Assembly (NCBI RefSeq): GCF_001429395.1
Contig: NZ_LMJT01000001.1
Coordinates: forward strand, 189,335 to 253,334
DNA from: Allobosea sp. Root381
GTDB taxonomy: Bacteria > Pseudomonadota > Alphaproteobacteria > Rhizobiales > Beijerinckiaceae
Direction: 5' to 3'
Length of the DNA: 64,000 nucleotides
Positions within the stretch are counted from its first letter, which is position 1, and each line of letters begins with the position of its first letter. The position numbers and the translations under genes are program-made. The notes below the pieces were generated by a model that searched no databases, was not told the DNA's origin, and saw only the letters and a program-made list of their open reading frames with translations. Of the stretch, positions 53,201 through 60,599 are shown one piece after another.

Positions 53201-53525
53201 TTCGCTCTCGGTCGACATCGCTCGGATGATCGACCATGACGCGGCCGTCGAACTGTGGGACCGCTACAAGCGCGGCGAGCGCAACGTCTTCACGCGCCGG
53301 CTCTATACGCTGCAGGGCCAGCAGACCTTCGACGAGATCCGGCGGAAGTACCGCCGCGACGCCGAGTTCAAGGAGACGGTCGACCGTTATATCGACGAGT
53401 TCGAGCGCCTGCTGGCCGAAGCGGCCAAGGACGACCGCGACTCGATGGTCGCCAAGACCTACCTGACCTCGGAGACCGGCAAGGTCTACACCATGCTCTC
53501 CCATGCGAGCGGGCGCTTCGAGTAA
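47283..53525 (+). CDS. gpr: Giant growth-pole-ring (GPR/RgsE)-like repeat protein, 2080 residues
   Basis: Its architecture matches GPR of Agrobacterium and RgsE of Sinorhizobium, apolipoprotein-like proteins that form a ring at the growing pole and are needed for polar growth. Order: charged then Pro/Ala-rich cytosolic N-terminus (~1-105), two TM segments (~111-132, YWFAALASLTWLGGAAFVLL; ~153-174, WTLLALAIGAPVVFFFVLAA), then ~1600 residues of helical repeats with 11/22/33-residue periods, a Pro/Gln/Ala-rich linker (~1845-1955) and a conserved C-terminal module (DSLSVDIARMIDHDAAVELW... FDEIRRKYRRDAEFKETVDR). Seventeen tandem 22-mers (residues 613-986) carry the pattern QSETLVSRVSGTGSEVVKLL. 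Start: ATG 47283 behind GGCGAGGCGG; GTG 47265 is the alternative. It is divergent from an Hpt gene. Identity is inferred from size, TM layout and repeats. Confidence 0.8.
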   Translation: MNRQKKLQDPTEAAMSAIEEALRLDQPKSDGDADQQPEPKLPAAAEHDLKLDLPRIEPAAAQPAAIAAAQPAAAPPPRPAIAPDTSRVANDDRRDSTSLVQAFSVRPSAKPYWFAALASLTWLGGAAFVLLNRFGSLDAGLPERFAAFGVGEWTLLALAIGAPVVFFFVLAALYRRTQEMRLVSRAMTEVALRLAEPEVVGADSVLSLSQTIRREVAAMGDGIERAVARAGELETIVRGEIATLERAYADNEIRLRSLIDELVTQREAVVGNAERVKFAISGAHEGLSKDLDHASRAIAEAVAQAGDRVTGSLGEKGDQITQALGRAGERMIDEISGRGGELVERLQVTSGEVSERLSGASDNLSTLLDGRAREITASLERTGAVLTEGFASGARDVSRAITETGAHVVSTLESRVEGVNETLRLTGDSLAQDISARGTEAAERFEASSRNMVALIENQSEALGVRLAETGENLRSSLAEEGESVTTRLAEVGRGVNGLLTRQNEAIATRLREVGESVNTLIGTQGETLVSRLNDTARTVDDVLRERSDAIILRVGEAGQSLGETVGRHGDALATKVAGVTENLESVLGERGDSLVTRLAETGETVQSMLGQQADSLVSRVSGTGSEVARLLADQSETLVSRVSGTGSEVVKLLEGQSDTLVLRVTGTAAEAAKLLEGQSETLVARVSGSAADVARLLEDQTETLVSRVSGSAAEAARLLEGQSETLVARVSGTATSVVKLLDDQSEMLVTRVSGTGADMVRLLSGQSEALVSRVSGAGADVAKVLGDQSELFVRRLGEAGDQVQVLIGSQSEALTASLSETGARVVGLLDEQSAAMTVKLSQVGFEVKDLLGSESQALASRVADVGRSVHSVLAERSNALISRLAETGEGLDQRLDERGAALTARFKDATETAQAALEQQQSGFLLRLSETGEQVGTLLGDQREAMLRDLVSAGREVHTLLGEQSEDLARRMGDATRALTETINVDGRDIADRVTEATQGLRATFTVHAEEARTLLAGTGKEIVLALTQQGGRVNEALSANAESMLRSVEGRAQALTEALSIRHDALNRLFDEQGRSIEVALGDRLNAFAQLFDNQGRSIEISLGDRLSAFAQLFDNQGQHVENVLGSRLASFEDVIVHKGGDLAGKLSEDAQALTVAVTNAISSVDKLIGEDGMALADRVGNRATDAAAILAERTREATDAMESQIKLFEERSGAKSAEIATSLDGLIARIDGNLGSRATALNEALVERTVDIARVLAEGGREVTRALAAKADEIGEVVTSKSESLTRTLSDKADTINATLGGRALQIADTLDRSVARFEERVVNRLDTVSGTLDTRGQEIADTLQGKSDAIAASLGERAEELRILFDDKGVGMVAALGARGDAIAAALAARTDALHLLFEDKGNGMVAALGARGDAIAAALGDQTDALRMLFEDQGNGMVAALGARGDALAATLGDRTEALRMLFEDKGNGMVAALGQHGEALAGEVATVGNSVIKAIESRGVSMIDGLRARGVEITTALDASSNSLRETLESGSRQSVEALVSTNEQLRDELSGMLGRLGEANKLMQQIVNGANKNLAAVEGGLSARVGDLQSVVATVMDETGKASEQIAVQVAELKAFSEGTLRETTTLVAQLDDKGASLSDVTQTSTAALHAVATRLEQVEARVGKALAERKDSLEELHGLIAHRTDDVESITRSFAALMDESLSTAEARARQISGVLSETTEAATGAITQQFETIRTTTNKERDRTAQALRQAYEQVSSEVGSELAKVTERFQGAAQDMRGVAAEIQRELEQTRAELTRGVLDLPRETQESTSAMRRVVAEQIKALNELTEIVTRSGRRSDVALPVDTGQARRSAPAALPQPAPVQAPVVQTRAQAAEPLLRPSIDATPEPATSAATRAEARPAPAPRPAPAAAAPVQEAPRRQQAPEPQQPAKTGWLSDLLNRASREEKLPEASKPTAHSIERLDSLSVDIARMIDHDAAVELWDRYKRGERNVFTRRLYTLQGQQTFDEIRRKYRRDAEFKETVDRYIDEFERLLAEAAKDDRDSMVAKTYLTSETGKVYTMLSHASGRFE
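49119..50240 (+). repeat. Seventeen tandem 66-bp (22-residue) coding repeats
   Basis: From 49119 the frame runs in units of exactly 66 bp, each beginning with Gln/Arg/Glu and a short acidic-polar stretch, then a hydrophobic pair, an Arg, and LL/VL near the end. Related but more diverged 22-mers precede this block. The period equals two 11-residue hendecads, as in apolipoproteins. Confidence 0.85.
51429..51725 (+). repeat. Three tandem 99-bp (33-residue) near-identical coding repeats
   Basis: Units start at 51429, 51528 and 51627 (RGDAIAAALAARTDALHLLF-like, then DKGNGMVAALGA). They are much more alike than the 22-mers, so they are recent duplications; partial copies flank them. Confidence 0.85.
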
Positions 53526-53551
53526 GCGCTTCGCTACGCCGGGCAGTAACG

Positions 53552-53582
53552 AAAAGGCCGCCCCTCGGGGCGGCCTTTTTTT
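53552..53582 (+). terminator. Rho-independent terminator of the giant gene
   Basis: AAGGCCGCCCC-TC-GGGGCGGCCTT followed by a T run (53576-53582); the GC stem is 53556-53564 with 53567-53575. It begins 27 bp after the stop codon and is the clearest intrinsic terminator in the window. Confidence 0.92.
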
Positions 53583-53616
53583 CCGGGGTCCGCAGATTTC
53601 GCACCGCGTCTCGGGG

Positions 53617-53759
53617 CATTCCTGGGCGGGCCCCAGGCATGAGCCCGGACCCAGGACCGATGTATTTCATCGCCACGATGCAGAGAACCCGCTGACTGCA
53701 CGGAACGGGCATCGGTTCCGGGTTCCGGGCTCTTCGCTTCGCGAAGCCCCGGAATGACC
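53617..53759. repeat. Palindromic repeat, family A, in the 338-bp gap after the giant gene
   Basis: Left part starts CATTCCTGGGCGGGCCCCAG; right part ends CGCGAAGCCCCGGAATGACC. The gap 53526-53863 holds only the terminator and this element; I see no gene in it. It separates the giant gene from the convergent mla operon. Confidence 0.7.
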
Positions 53760-53863
53760 CGCGTTTTCGTCAGAACACATTCCCAGCGAGCATGATGCTT
53801 CGGTGGAATCGCGACCGTCATTGCGAAAATCGCGACGGTGGAGAGTTGAACCGCCCTCGCCTC

Positions 53864-54469
53864 TCAGCGCGCCCAGCGAACGATGTCGATCAGCACCTTC
53901 GACAAGGCCTGGTCGAGCGCGCGCGTTGCTTCGGCACCTCCGGCAGCGGCGGGCACGCGAGCGGCGAAGAGCTTCGCCCGGCGGATGTCACCGGTGCGGT
54001 CCCCGACCAGCTTGGCGGTGATCTCGACGACCGCCATGCCGCTTGCGGTGTCGATGTTGAAGCTGCGGATATCGGTCAGCAACTGCAGCTCCGGCGTCAC
54101 GCGGTCGCCCGGTCGCGCCACGGCGCCGAGCCTGCTGCCGTTCTCGAAGGTCTGGATCAGGCGGACCTGCACCAGCTTGGGCACGCGATCGGCCCATTGC
54201 GCGCCGCCGAGGAACGAGAGCGCGCCGCTCGAATCCCGGACGATGACGCTGTCGGAATCCAGGGCCTGTACCGTCGTCGGCTCCTGAACCATCAGGATCG
54301 CGCGCGAGCCGCCGATGCGGCCGAAGTCGCGCGGGGCAGTCAGGTCGAAGGTGGTAGGCGCGCTGCCGCCGCCGCAGCCAGCCAGCAGCACGCCGGCCCC
54401 GAGCACGAGCGCGGCAAGAGCGGCTTTCCGGAGGAAGGGATTGGGCGCAGGCGGGGCCTTGATCGTCAT
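53864..54469 (-). CDS. ABC-type transport auxiliary lipoprotein (PqiC/DUF330-like) of the Mla system
   Basis: A 201-residue lipoprotein (LAALVLGAGVLLAGCGGG, lipobox Cys at about residue 32). The body fits the ABC-transport auxiliary domain: TTFDLTAPRDF, the DSDSVIVRDSSGALSFLGGA segment, QWADRVPKLVQVRLIQTFEN and a late ALDQALSKVLIDIVRW. PqiC-type proteins sit on the inner side of the outer membrane as partners of MCE proteins. Its ATG follows the mlaD stop by 3 bp, and it is the last gene of mlaE-mlaF-mlaD-aux, so it replaces the mlaC/mlaB components of E. coli. Confidence 0.85.
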   Translation of the reverse strand: MTIKAPPAPNPFLRKAALAALVLGAGVLLAGCGGGSAPTTFDLTAPRDFGRIGGSRAILMVQEPTTVQALDSDSVIVRDSSGALSFLGGAQWADRVPKLVQVRLIQTFENGSRLGAVARPGDRVTPELQLLTDIRSFNIDTASGMAVVEITAKLVGDRTGDIRRAKLFAARVPAAAGGAEATRALDQALSKVLIDIVRWAR

Positions 54470-54472
54470 CGT

Positions 54473-55615
54473 CTAGCGGGATCCACCGTATTGAGGCAGC
54501 GGAGGCTTGCCGCCGAAGATGAACTGCTGCGGGTTGCGTTCCAAACTCCGCAGGGTGCGGTTCAGATCCCCCAGCGTGCGCCGGCCGTCGGTCGCCAACG
54601 TCTCGATGTCGCGCAGGCCCGGGCCGGTGAAGCGGCTGATGCCGGCGGTGATCTCCGCCGTGCGCTTGTCGAGATTGTCGGCGAGCACGCGGATCGACTT
54701 CGCGGCGTCGCTGACCTCGGTGAAGGCGCTGCGGCCGTCCTGACCGGCGGCCGTGTTGAGGAAGGCCTGCGCGCTCTTCAGCACGCCCTCGACCTGATCG
54801 GCCGCCTTGTTCAGCTTGTCGGTGATCGAGGCGACGTCGCTGACCGCCTTGCCGACATCGCCGCTGGACGCGCCCAGCGCCGCGGTGAACTTGTCGACGT
54901 TGTCGACAATGGCCGTGACCTTCTTGTCGTCCACCGAGCGGACGATCTCGGTCAGCTCCTCGCTGAGCACGCCCAGTTTCGTCGCCAGGGGTGCGATGGT
55001 GTCGGCGATCGTGCCGAAACTCTGCATCAGCTTGTCGATGCCCTCGGAATTGTTGCCGAGCGCGGTCGAGAACTTCTCGACGTTGCGCACCGTGTTGCTG
55101 ATCGAGCCGGCATTGTCCTTGACCAGCCCCTCGATGCCGCCGAGCACGTCGTCGGCCCGCTTGGCGATGGTCCGCACGGATTCGATGATGTCCTGGAACT
55201 CGGAGCGCTCGGCAACGATCGTCGGCATGTCCTGGCCGGGCTGCGCGGTCAGGACCGGCGAGCCAGGGTCGCCGCCGAGAAGCTGGACCGCAACCACGCC
55301 GGCCAGTCCCTGCGCCTCGATGCGAGCGCGGGTGTCGACACGCAGCGGCGTCGTCCCGTCGACCTGGATGACCGCGAAGATGCGGCGCGGATCGTCCGGC
55401 TGCAATTCGATTCGGGTGACCTCGCCCACGCGCAGGCCGTTGAAGAGCACGCTCGAGCCGCGGCCGAGGCCGGTGACGGTGCCGCTGAAGATCACGCGCA
55501 CATCGGTCTTGCGCCCGGTTCCGCCGCTGTTGAACCAGTAGACGAAGCCGAACAGCGCAGCCAGGACGGCGAGCGTGAACAGTCCGACCAGCGCGTAATT
55601 TGCCCGCGATTCCAT
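54473..55615 (-). CDS. mlaD: MlaD-type MCE-domain protein
   Basis: A 380-residue inner-membrane-anchored lipid-binding protein. One N-terminal TM (YALVGLFTLAVLAALFGFVY) is followed by the MCE domain (GTVTGLGRGSSVLFNGLRVG; ARIEAQGLAGVVAVQLLGGD). The C-terminal half is long and helical (SVDDKKVTAIVDNVDKFTAA, FTEVSDAAKSIRVLADNLDK), longer than E. coli MlaD (~180 residues) but usual in rhizobial homologues; such helical tails can form a periplasmic tunnel. It pairs with mlaE and mlaF directly upstream and moves phospholipids across the periplasm. Confidence 0.93.
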   Translation of the reverse strand: MESRANYALVGLFTLAVLAALFGFVYWFNSGGTGRKTDVRVIFSGTVTGLGRGSSVLFNGLRVGEVTRIELQPDDPRRIFAVIQVDGTTPLRVDTRARIEAQGLAGVVAVQLLGGDPGSPVLTAQPGQDMPTIVAERSEFQDIIESVRTIAKRADDVLGGIEGLVKDNAGSISNTVRNVEKFSTALGNNSEGIDKLMQSFGTIADTIAPLATKLGVLSEELTEIVRSVDDKKVTAIVDNVDKFTAALGASSGDVGKAVSDVASITDKLNKAADQVEGVLKSAQAFLNTAAGQDGRSAFTEVSDAAKSIRVLADNLDKRTAEITAGISRFTGPGLRDIETLATDGRRTLGDLNRTLRSLERNPQQFIFGGKPPLPQYGGSR

Positions 55616-55618
55616 GGG

Positions 55619-56476
55619 CTAGACTGTCTTTTCCCGTTCGCTCGCCGGCAACCGGGCCTGCGCCCGCTTTCCGCCGAAATAGGCTTTCAGCCAAGGATGG
55701 TCGGAGGCCAGCATGGTGGCGAGCGGCCCGACCGCGATGACGCGCTTATCCGCCAGCGCGCCGATTCGGTCGCAGGCGGAATAAAGGCTGTCGAGATCGT
55801 GGGTTACCATGAACACGGTCAGCCCCAAAGTCTGCTTGAGCGTCATGATGAGATCGTCGAACTCGGCCGCGCCGATCGGGTCGAGCCCCGAGGTCGGCTC
55901 GTCGAGGAAGACGATCTCCGGATCGAGCGCCAGCGCACGCGCAAGCGCCGCGCGCTTGATCATGCCGCCAGAGAGCTCGGAGGGCAGCTTGTCGGCCGCA
56001 TCGGGCTTCAGGCCGACGAGGTCGAGCTTCACCAGCGCCATCTCGTCGAGCAGGGCGGGCGACAGCTGCAGATACTCGCGCATCGGCACCTGGATGTTCT
56101 GCTTCACGGTCAGGGCCGAGAACAGCGCGCCCTGCTGGAACATCACGCCGAAACGCCGCTCGAGCGTGCGGCGCTGGGGCGGGCTCAGCTCGTCGACGTT
56201 CTCGCCGAACACCTCGATCGTGCCGCGCGACTTCTGCACGAGGCCGAGGATGGTGCGCGTCAGCACGGACTTGCCCTGCCCCGAGCCGCCGACGAAACCG
56301 AGGATCTCGCCGCGCAGGACGTCGAGATTCAGCCCGTCCATGATCACCTTGTCCCCGAACGCGACCCTGAGATCGCGCACGCGAATCACCGCCTCCGGCT
56401 CGGGCGCTGCGGCCTGCCCGCCTCCGCCCGCCGTTTGGCCGGCCTCCCGGTCTTGCTGATCGGCCACGCTCACCAT
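55619..56476 (-). CDS. mlaF: Mla ABC transporter ATP-binding protein
   Basis: A 285-residue ATPase. Walker A is GGSGQGKSV, the signature is LSGGMIKRAALARAL, and Walker B is IVFLDEPTSGLDP. The FGVMFQQGALFSALTVKQNI segment is diagnostic of MlaF. The N-terminal ~28 residues are Gln/Gly/Ala-rich and unconserved, so an internal start is possible; ATG 56476 lies 2 bp after the mlaE stop. It powers lipid transport through MlaE. Confidence 0.94.
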   Translation of the reverse strand: MVSVADQQDREAGQTAGGGGQAAAPEPEAVIRVRDLRVAFGDKVIMDGLNLDVLRGEILGFVGGSGQGKSVLTRTILGLVQKSRGTIEVFGENVDELSPPQRRTLERRFGVMFQQGALFSALTVKQNIQVPMREYLQLSPALLDEMALVKLDLVGLKPDAADKLPSELSGGMIKRAALARALALDPEIVFLDEPTSGLDPIGAAEFDDLIMTLKQTLGLTVFMVTHDLDSLYSACDRIGALADKRVIAVGPLATMLASDHPWLKAYFGGKRAQARLPASEREKTV

Positions 56477-56478
56477 CC

Positions 56479-57624
56479 TCAGAACTCGATGGATGCGAAG
56501 AACATGGCGAAGAGCCCGTCGACGACGATGACCATGAAGATCGCCTTCACCACGGAGGCCGTGACCTGCCGCCCGAGCGATTCGGCCGAACCCTTGACCG
56601 CAAGCCCCTCGATCGAGGCGATCAGCCCGATTACGAAGGCCATGAAAGGCGCCTTGATCAGTCCGACGGCGAAGTGCTGCCAGGTGATGACCGACTGCAG
56701 CCTGGCCAGAAAGGTGTCGACGCCGATGCCGCCATAGAGCCAGGCGACCAGCCCCGCTCCGGTCAGGCCGGACATCGCCGAGATGAAAGTCAGGATCGGC
56801 AGGGAGATGATCAGCGCCAGGATGCGCGGAATCACCAGAACCTCGATCGGATCGAGCCCCATCACCCGCAGCGCGTCTATCTCCTCGCGCATCTTCATCG
56901 AGCCGATCTCGGCGGTGAAGGCCGAGCCGGAGCGCCCGGCGATCATGATCGAGGTCAGCAGCACGGAGAGCTCACGCAGGATCAGGATGCCGGTGAGGTT
57001 GACCACGAAGGCCGTCGCGCCGAACTGCTGCAACTGGAAGATGCCCTGCTGGGCGACGATGCAGCCGACCAGGAACGAGATCAGCATGATGATCGGCGCG
57101 CCGTTGAAGGCGATCAGCTCGATCTGGTTGATGAGCGAGGGTCCACGGAACTTGCGCGGGCCGAGCACGACGCTGGCGGAGCCGACGACGACCTCGCCCA
57201 GGAACATTGCGCCGGCCACCATGTCGCGGCCGAACCGGACCACGGCGGCACCGATGTTCACCAGGACGTCAACGACCCGGAAGTGGCGATGCGGCGGCTC
57301 AACCTCGTGATCATGCACCGCTATCTCGGCCAGCAGCACGGCATGCTCCGGCCGTCGGCTGACGATCTCGACGGCCGCACCGCCCTCCTCCTGCTGGTGC
57401 TTGAGACGGTTCAGGACATAGGCGCCGAGCGTATCGAGCCTGACCACGGCCGAGAGGTCCAGCCGCGCGCGCGAGGCCTTGGCGACGCGCCCGGCAATCT
57501 CGCGGGCGAGGCTTTCGATTCGCGGGGCGCGGTCGGCGCTCCAGGAGCCCGCGAGCGCCACGGCCAGCGTGCCGCCATCATCGCGGAAAACGGCTTGCGG
57601 CTCGGCGCTGTCAGGGCTCGCCAT
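56479..57624 (-). CDS. mlaE: Mla ABC transporter permease with N-terminal STAS-like domain
   Basis: A 381-residue inner-membrane permease. Residues ~1-110 look like a STAS domain (LAVALAGSWSADRAPRIESL; RLDLSAVVRLDTLGAYVLNR), the role played by the separate MlaB in E. coli. The MlaE part follows: FRGPSLINQIELIAFNGAPI, LRELSVLLTSIMIAGRSGSA, EIGSMKMREEIDALRVMGLD and a hydrophobic C-terminus. ATG 57624 starts MASPDSAEP; a longer in-frame start (57753) adds basic low-complexity sequence. First gene of the operon mlaE-mlaF-mlaD-aux. Confidence 0.93.
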   Translation of the reverse strand: MASPDSAEPQAVFRDDGGTLAVALAGSWSADRAPRIESLAREIAGRVAKASRARLDLSAVVRLDTLGAYVLNRLKHQQEEGGAAVEIVSRRPEHAVLLAEIAVHDHEVEPPHRHFRVVDVLVNIGAAVVRFGRDMVAGAMFLGEVVVGSASVVLGPRKFRGPSLINQIELIAFNGAPIIMLISFLVGCIVAQQGIFQLQQFGATAFVVNLTGILILRELSVLLTSIMIAGRSGSAFTAEIGSMKMREEIDALRVMGLDPIEVLVIPRILALIISLPILTFISAMSGLTGAGLVAWLYGGIGVDTFLARLQSVITWQHFAVGLIKAPFMAFVIGLIASIEGLAVKGSAESLGRQVTASVVKAIFMVIVVDGLFAMFFASIEF

Positions 57625-57899
57625 GGCTCTCGTCGAGGTCCTTCGCGCGCACGATAATGGTCTCAATCCGCTGCGGCGCCCTTCCCGGCACCGGCTTGCC
57701 CCCGTGGCCTGTATCGCCGCGCGGGTACCCCTTGGCAAGGGCAAGCGGGCCACACCCGAGCGCGGATCGTGACAGGCTCGCGCTTCGCCGAAGGCGCAGC
57801 CGAAACGATTCCTTAAGCGTCCACTGGCAGAATTCCGGGTGGTGCATCACGGCCGGCTTGAATCCTTAGACTGGCCGGTCCTCCAGGAACAGGTCGGTC

Positions 57900-58826
57900 A
57901 TGAGCGAAGCGCGTTCGCTGACACCGCTGAGCGACACGGACTATGAGGCGATCGAGGCGGCGGTCATGGAGACCTCCCGCGGCCGCTGGTTCATGGCTGA
58001 GTTCGCCAGGCGCAACCGGCATGCGGACACGCTGCAGGTCCTGGGCGCCGTCAGCCGGCTCCAGAGCGTTATCGGCCTCGGCCTGCAGGATCCGCCTCCC
58101 GAACCGGGCATCGGCGAAGCCGCAGCCCTGATCGCGGACCTGCGCATCGACCTCGAACGCATCAGCGGCAAAGCCGAGGAGCGGGCCTCGGGCCTCGCGG
58201 CGCGCATCGAAGCGGCTGCAGGAACCATCGTCCAGGCCACCGAAAGCATCCAGGAGGCCGCCTGGAGCCTGCGCGAGGCAGGCGCGGACGAGGCGGTCTG
58301 CAACACACTCGACCAGCGCGCCGCCGAAATATCGGCCGCGACCGCCACAGTGGAAGGCACGGTGCTGCAGATCGACAAGATCGCCGACACGGTCGCTATG
58401 CTGGACAGCAACCTTCGCGCGGTCGCCGGCCTGACGCCGGGCGCGGCCGAGGCGGAGACCTTCGCCGCACCGGCGCAGCCGACGTCGAAGCGCTACGCGG
58501 CGCCCGAGAGCGACATCGACATCGTCGAGATCGACGACGTCGCCTCGGTCGAAGCGGCAAGTCAACTCGCGGCCTTGGAGCGGGCCAGGCGCGAAACGAG
58601 GCTCGGTTCGATCCAGCCGCTCGACGACGACATCGTATTCCACGAGATGCTCGACGAGACGCCGGCCGCGCCGATGGAGCAGCACTCGCCGGCTGTCGCG
58701 CTCCAGGAGCGTCTTTCCGAGAGCTATCCGCCCGCGCCGCCTGCCCTGCCCGCCGCCGGTTCCGAAGCGGGGCTGCGCGAGATCGACGCGCTGCCGGTGG
58801 ACCGCAAGCTCGCCTATTTCGCGTAA
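57900..58826 (+). CDS. Alphaproteobacterial protein of unknown function with helical core
   Basis: A 308-residue soluble protein. The N-terminus LSDTDYEAIEAAVMETSRGR followed by WFMAEFARRNRHADT is a recurring opening of uncharacterised Hyphomicrobiales proteins. Residues ~75-185 are strongly helical with hydrophobic heptads (ALIADLRIDLERISGKAEER; IVQATESIQEAAWSLREAG), reminiscent of chemotaxis phosphatase or receptor-like helical hairpins. The remainder is acidic and Pro/Ala-rich. ATG 57900 is preceded by weak AGG-type signals. Divergent from mlaE with a 275-bp gap. No function can be assigned; a signalling role is a guess. Confidence 0.75.
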   Translation: MSEARSLTPLSDTDYEAIEAAVMETSRGRWFMAEFARRNRHADTLQVLGAVSRLQSVIGLGLQDPPPEPGIGEAAALIADLRIDLERISGKAEERASGLAARIEAAAGTIVQATESIQEAAWSLREAGADEAVCNTLDQRAAEISAATATVEGTVLQIDKIADTVAMLDSNLRAVAGLTPGAAEAETFAAPAQPTSKRYAAPESDIDIVEIDDVASVEAASQLAALERARRETRLGSIQPLDDDIVFHEMLDETPAAPMEQHSPAVALQERLSESYPPAPPALPAAGSEAGLREIDALPVDRKLAYFA

Positions 58827-58870
58827 ACCACCCTGCCGCGAACCGTGTCCGGGCCCATGGTCCGATCGGC

Positions 58871-59755
58871 TCAGTTCTCGCGCTTCAGGGCGCTCTCGTG
58901 CCAGCGCCGCAACAGCAGATGCGAGATCCAGCTCGTCACGAGGAAGATCGCGACGCCCGAGAGCGAGATCATCAGCAGCGCGGCGAAGACGCGCGGGATC
59001 TTGAGCTGGTAGCCGGATTCGAGGATGCGATAGGCCAGCCCCGAGGCGCTGCCGCCGGTGCCGGCGACGAACTCCGCCACGACAGCGCCGATCAGGGCGA
59101 GACCGCCGGACACCTTCAGCCCCGCCAGGAAATACGGCAGGGCCGCCGGCAGCTTGAGATAGCGCATCGTCTGCCAGCGGGTCGCGCCGTAGAGCTGGAA
59201 CAGGTTGACGAGGTTGTGGTCGGCCGAATTCAGCCCGAGGATGGTGTTGGACAGGATCGGGAAGAAGGCGACGATCCAGGCGCAGATCAGCAGCGACAGG
59301 TCGATCTCGCCGGCCCAGATGATGATCAGCGGCGCTATCGCGACGATGGGCGTGACCTGCAGGATCACGGCATAGGGCAGGAGCGACATCTCCAGCCATT
59401 TCGACTGGGTGAAGAGCACCGCCAGCGTGACGCCGACGACGACAGCCGCCGCGAGCGCCATGAAGGTGATCTTCAGGGTGATCCAGAGCGAGCCGGAGAG
59501 CGTGCCCCAATCGGCGACGAGGGTCTCGCCGACCAGCAGCGGCCCCGGCAGAACGTAGTGCGGAATTTCGTTCCAGCGGACCATGAATTCCCAGAGCGCC
59601 AGCGCCAGCACGCCGATCGCGAGCGGGGCAAGGATGCGCGGCCAGGCACCGGAGGGAAGGCCGAGGATGCGTGGCTCGGTCGCGAAGACCGGGCGCGACT
59701 CCGCATCGGTGCCGCCATGTGCCGGCACATGGGTCTCGGAGATGGGCGCGCTCAT
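58871..59755 (-). CDS. ABC transporter permease, nitrate/sulfonate/pyrimidine (SsuC/ThiX) type
   Basis: A 294-residue inner-membrane permease with about six hydrophobic segments. Family signatures are LPGPLLVGETLVADWGTLSG, the VTPIVAIAPLIIIWAGEI loop and QLYGATRWQTMRYLKLPAAL (EAA loop). The start at 59755 overlaps the ATPase stop by 4 bp. The preceding binding protein is THI5/NMT1-like, so pyrimidine, sulfonate or another small organic compound is possible; substrate unproven. Confidence 0.88.
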   Translation of the reverse strand: MSAPISETHVPAHGGTDAESRPVFATEPRILGLPSGAWPRILAPLAIGVLALALWEFMVRWNEIPHYVLPGPLLVGETLVADWGTLSGSLWITLKITFMALAAAVVVGVTLAVLFTQSKWLEMSLLPYAVILQVTPIVAIAPLIIIWAGEIDLSLLICAWIVAFFPILSNTILGLNSADHNLVNLFQLYGATRWQTMRYLKLPAALPYFLAGLKVSGGLALIGAVVAEFVAGTGGSASGLAYRILESGYQLKIPRVFAALLMISLSGVAIFLVTSWISHLLLRRWHESALKREN

Positions 59756-60567
59756 GAGCCGATCGCCTCCTTCAGCTTGCCGGAAATGACGCGGCAGAGA
59801 TGGGCGTATTCGGGCGAAGTGCGGAAGAGTTCGTCGCGCGGATAGGGAGCGTCGACGTCGAGATCGGCCATGACACGGCCGGGACGCGCCGCCATCACCA
59901 CGATCCGTTTCGACAGATAGACCGACTCGAAGACCGAATGCGTGACGAAGACAGCCGTGAACTTCTCCTTCCACCAAAGCTCGAGCAGGTCGTCGTTCAG
60001 GCGGTGGCGGGTGATCTCGTCGAGCGCCGCGAAGGGCTCGTCCATCAGCAGGATCTTGGGGCGAAGCACCAGCCCGCGCGCGATCGAGACCCGCATCTTC
60101 ATGCCGCCCGAAAGCTCACGCGGATAGGATTTCTCGAAGCCGGCAAGGCCGACCAGCGCCAGCATCGCCGCCGCCCGCTCGCGCGCCTCGGCCTTGCGCA
60201 CGCCCTTCAGCGTCAGCGGCATCATCACATTGGCGAGCGCCGTCGCCCAGGGCATCAGCGTCGGGTCCTGGAAGACGAAGCCGAGATCGCGCTGCGGCTC
60301 GCCCGAGGCGTCACGCCCGGTGGTCGGCCATTCGATCGTGCCGCCGGAGGGAGATCCGAGCCCGGCGATCATCCGCAGGAGGGTCGATTTCCCGCAGCCG
60401 GACGGGCCGAGCAGGCTGATGAATTCGCCGGCGCCGAGGTTCAGGTTGACGTCGTGCACGGCGAGCGTGCCGTTGCCGAAGCGTTTCGAGACGTTGCGAA
60501 CGCTGACGAGCGGCTCTGCGCCGCCTGCCTGCTCTTCATGGGGTCTGCTCAGATAGGCCGTGTCCAA
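59752..60567 (-). CDS. ABC transporter ATP-binding protein, SsuB/ThiZ type
   Basis: A 271-residue ATPase. Walker A is GPSGCGKST, the signature is LSGGMKMRVSIARGL, and Walker B is ILLMDEPFAALDEI with the H-loop in VFVTHSVFESVYL. The mid-protein segment LGFVFQDPTLMPWATALANV is typical of taurine/nitrate/pyrimidine importers. It overlaps the permease by 4 bp and is separated from the upstream binding-protein gene by a palindromic repeat. Confidence 0.92.
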   Translation of the reverse strand: MDTAYLSRPHEEQAGGAEPLVSVRNVSKRFGNGTLAVHDVNLNLGAGEFISLLGPSGCGKSTLLRMIAGLGSPSGGTIEWPTTGRDASGEPQRDLGFVFQDPTLMPWATALANVMMPLTLKGVRKAEARERAAAMLALVGLAGFEKSYPRELSGGMKMRVSIARGLVLRPKILLMDEPFAALDEITRHRLNDDLLELWWKEKFTAVFVTHSVFESVYLSKRIVVMAARPGRVMADLDVDAPYPRDELFRTSPEYAHLCRVISGKLKEAIGS

Positions 60568-60599
60568 AGCCTGATGATCCGTTGATTGCCGCGCCGATT

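Noticed and set aside
47160-53504. A 2114-codon open frame on the minus strand opposite the giant gene
   Set aside because: It is an antisense shadow of the repeat gene produced by the high GC and regular codon pattern; it has no plausible ribosome binding site, TM layout or known domain.
53792-56737. A 981-codon plus-strand open frame across the mla operon
   Set aside because: It is a shadow of mlaF, mlaD and the lipoprotein genes, which carry clear motifs on the minus strand.
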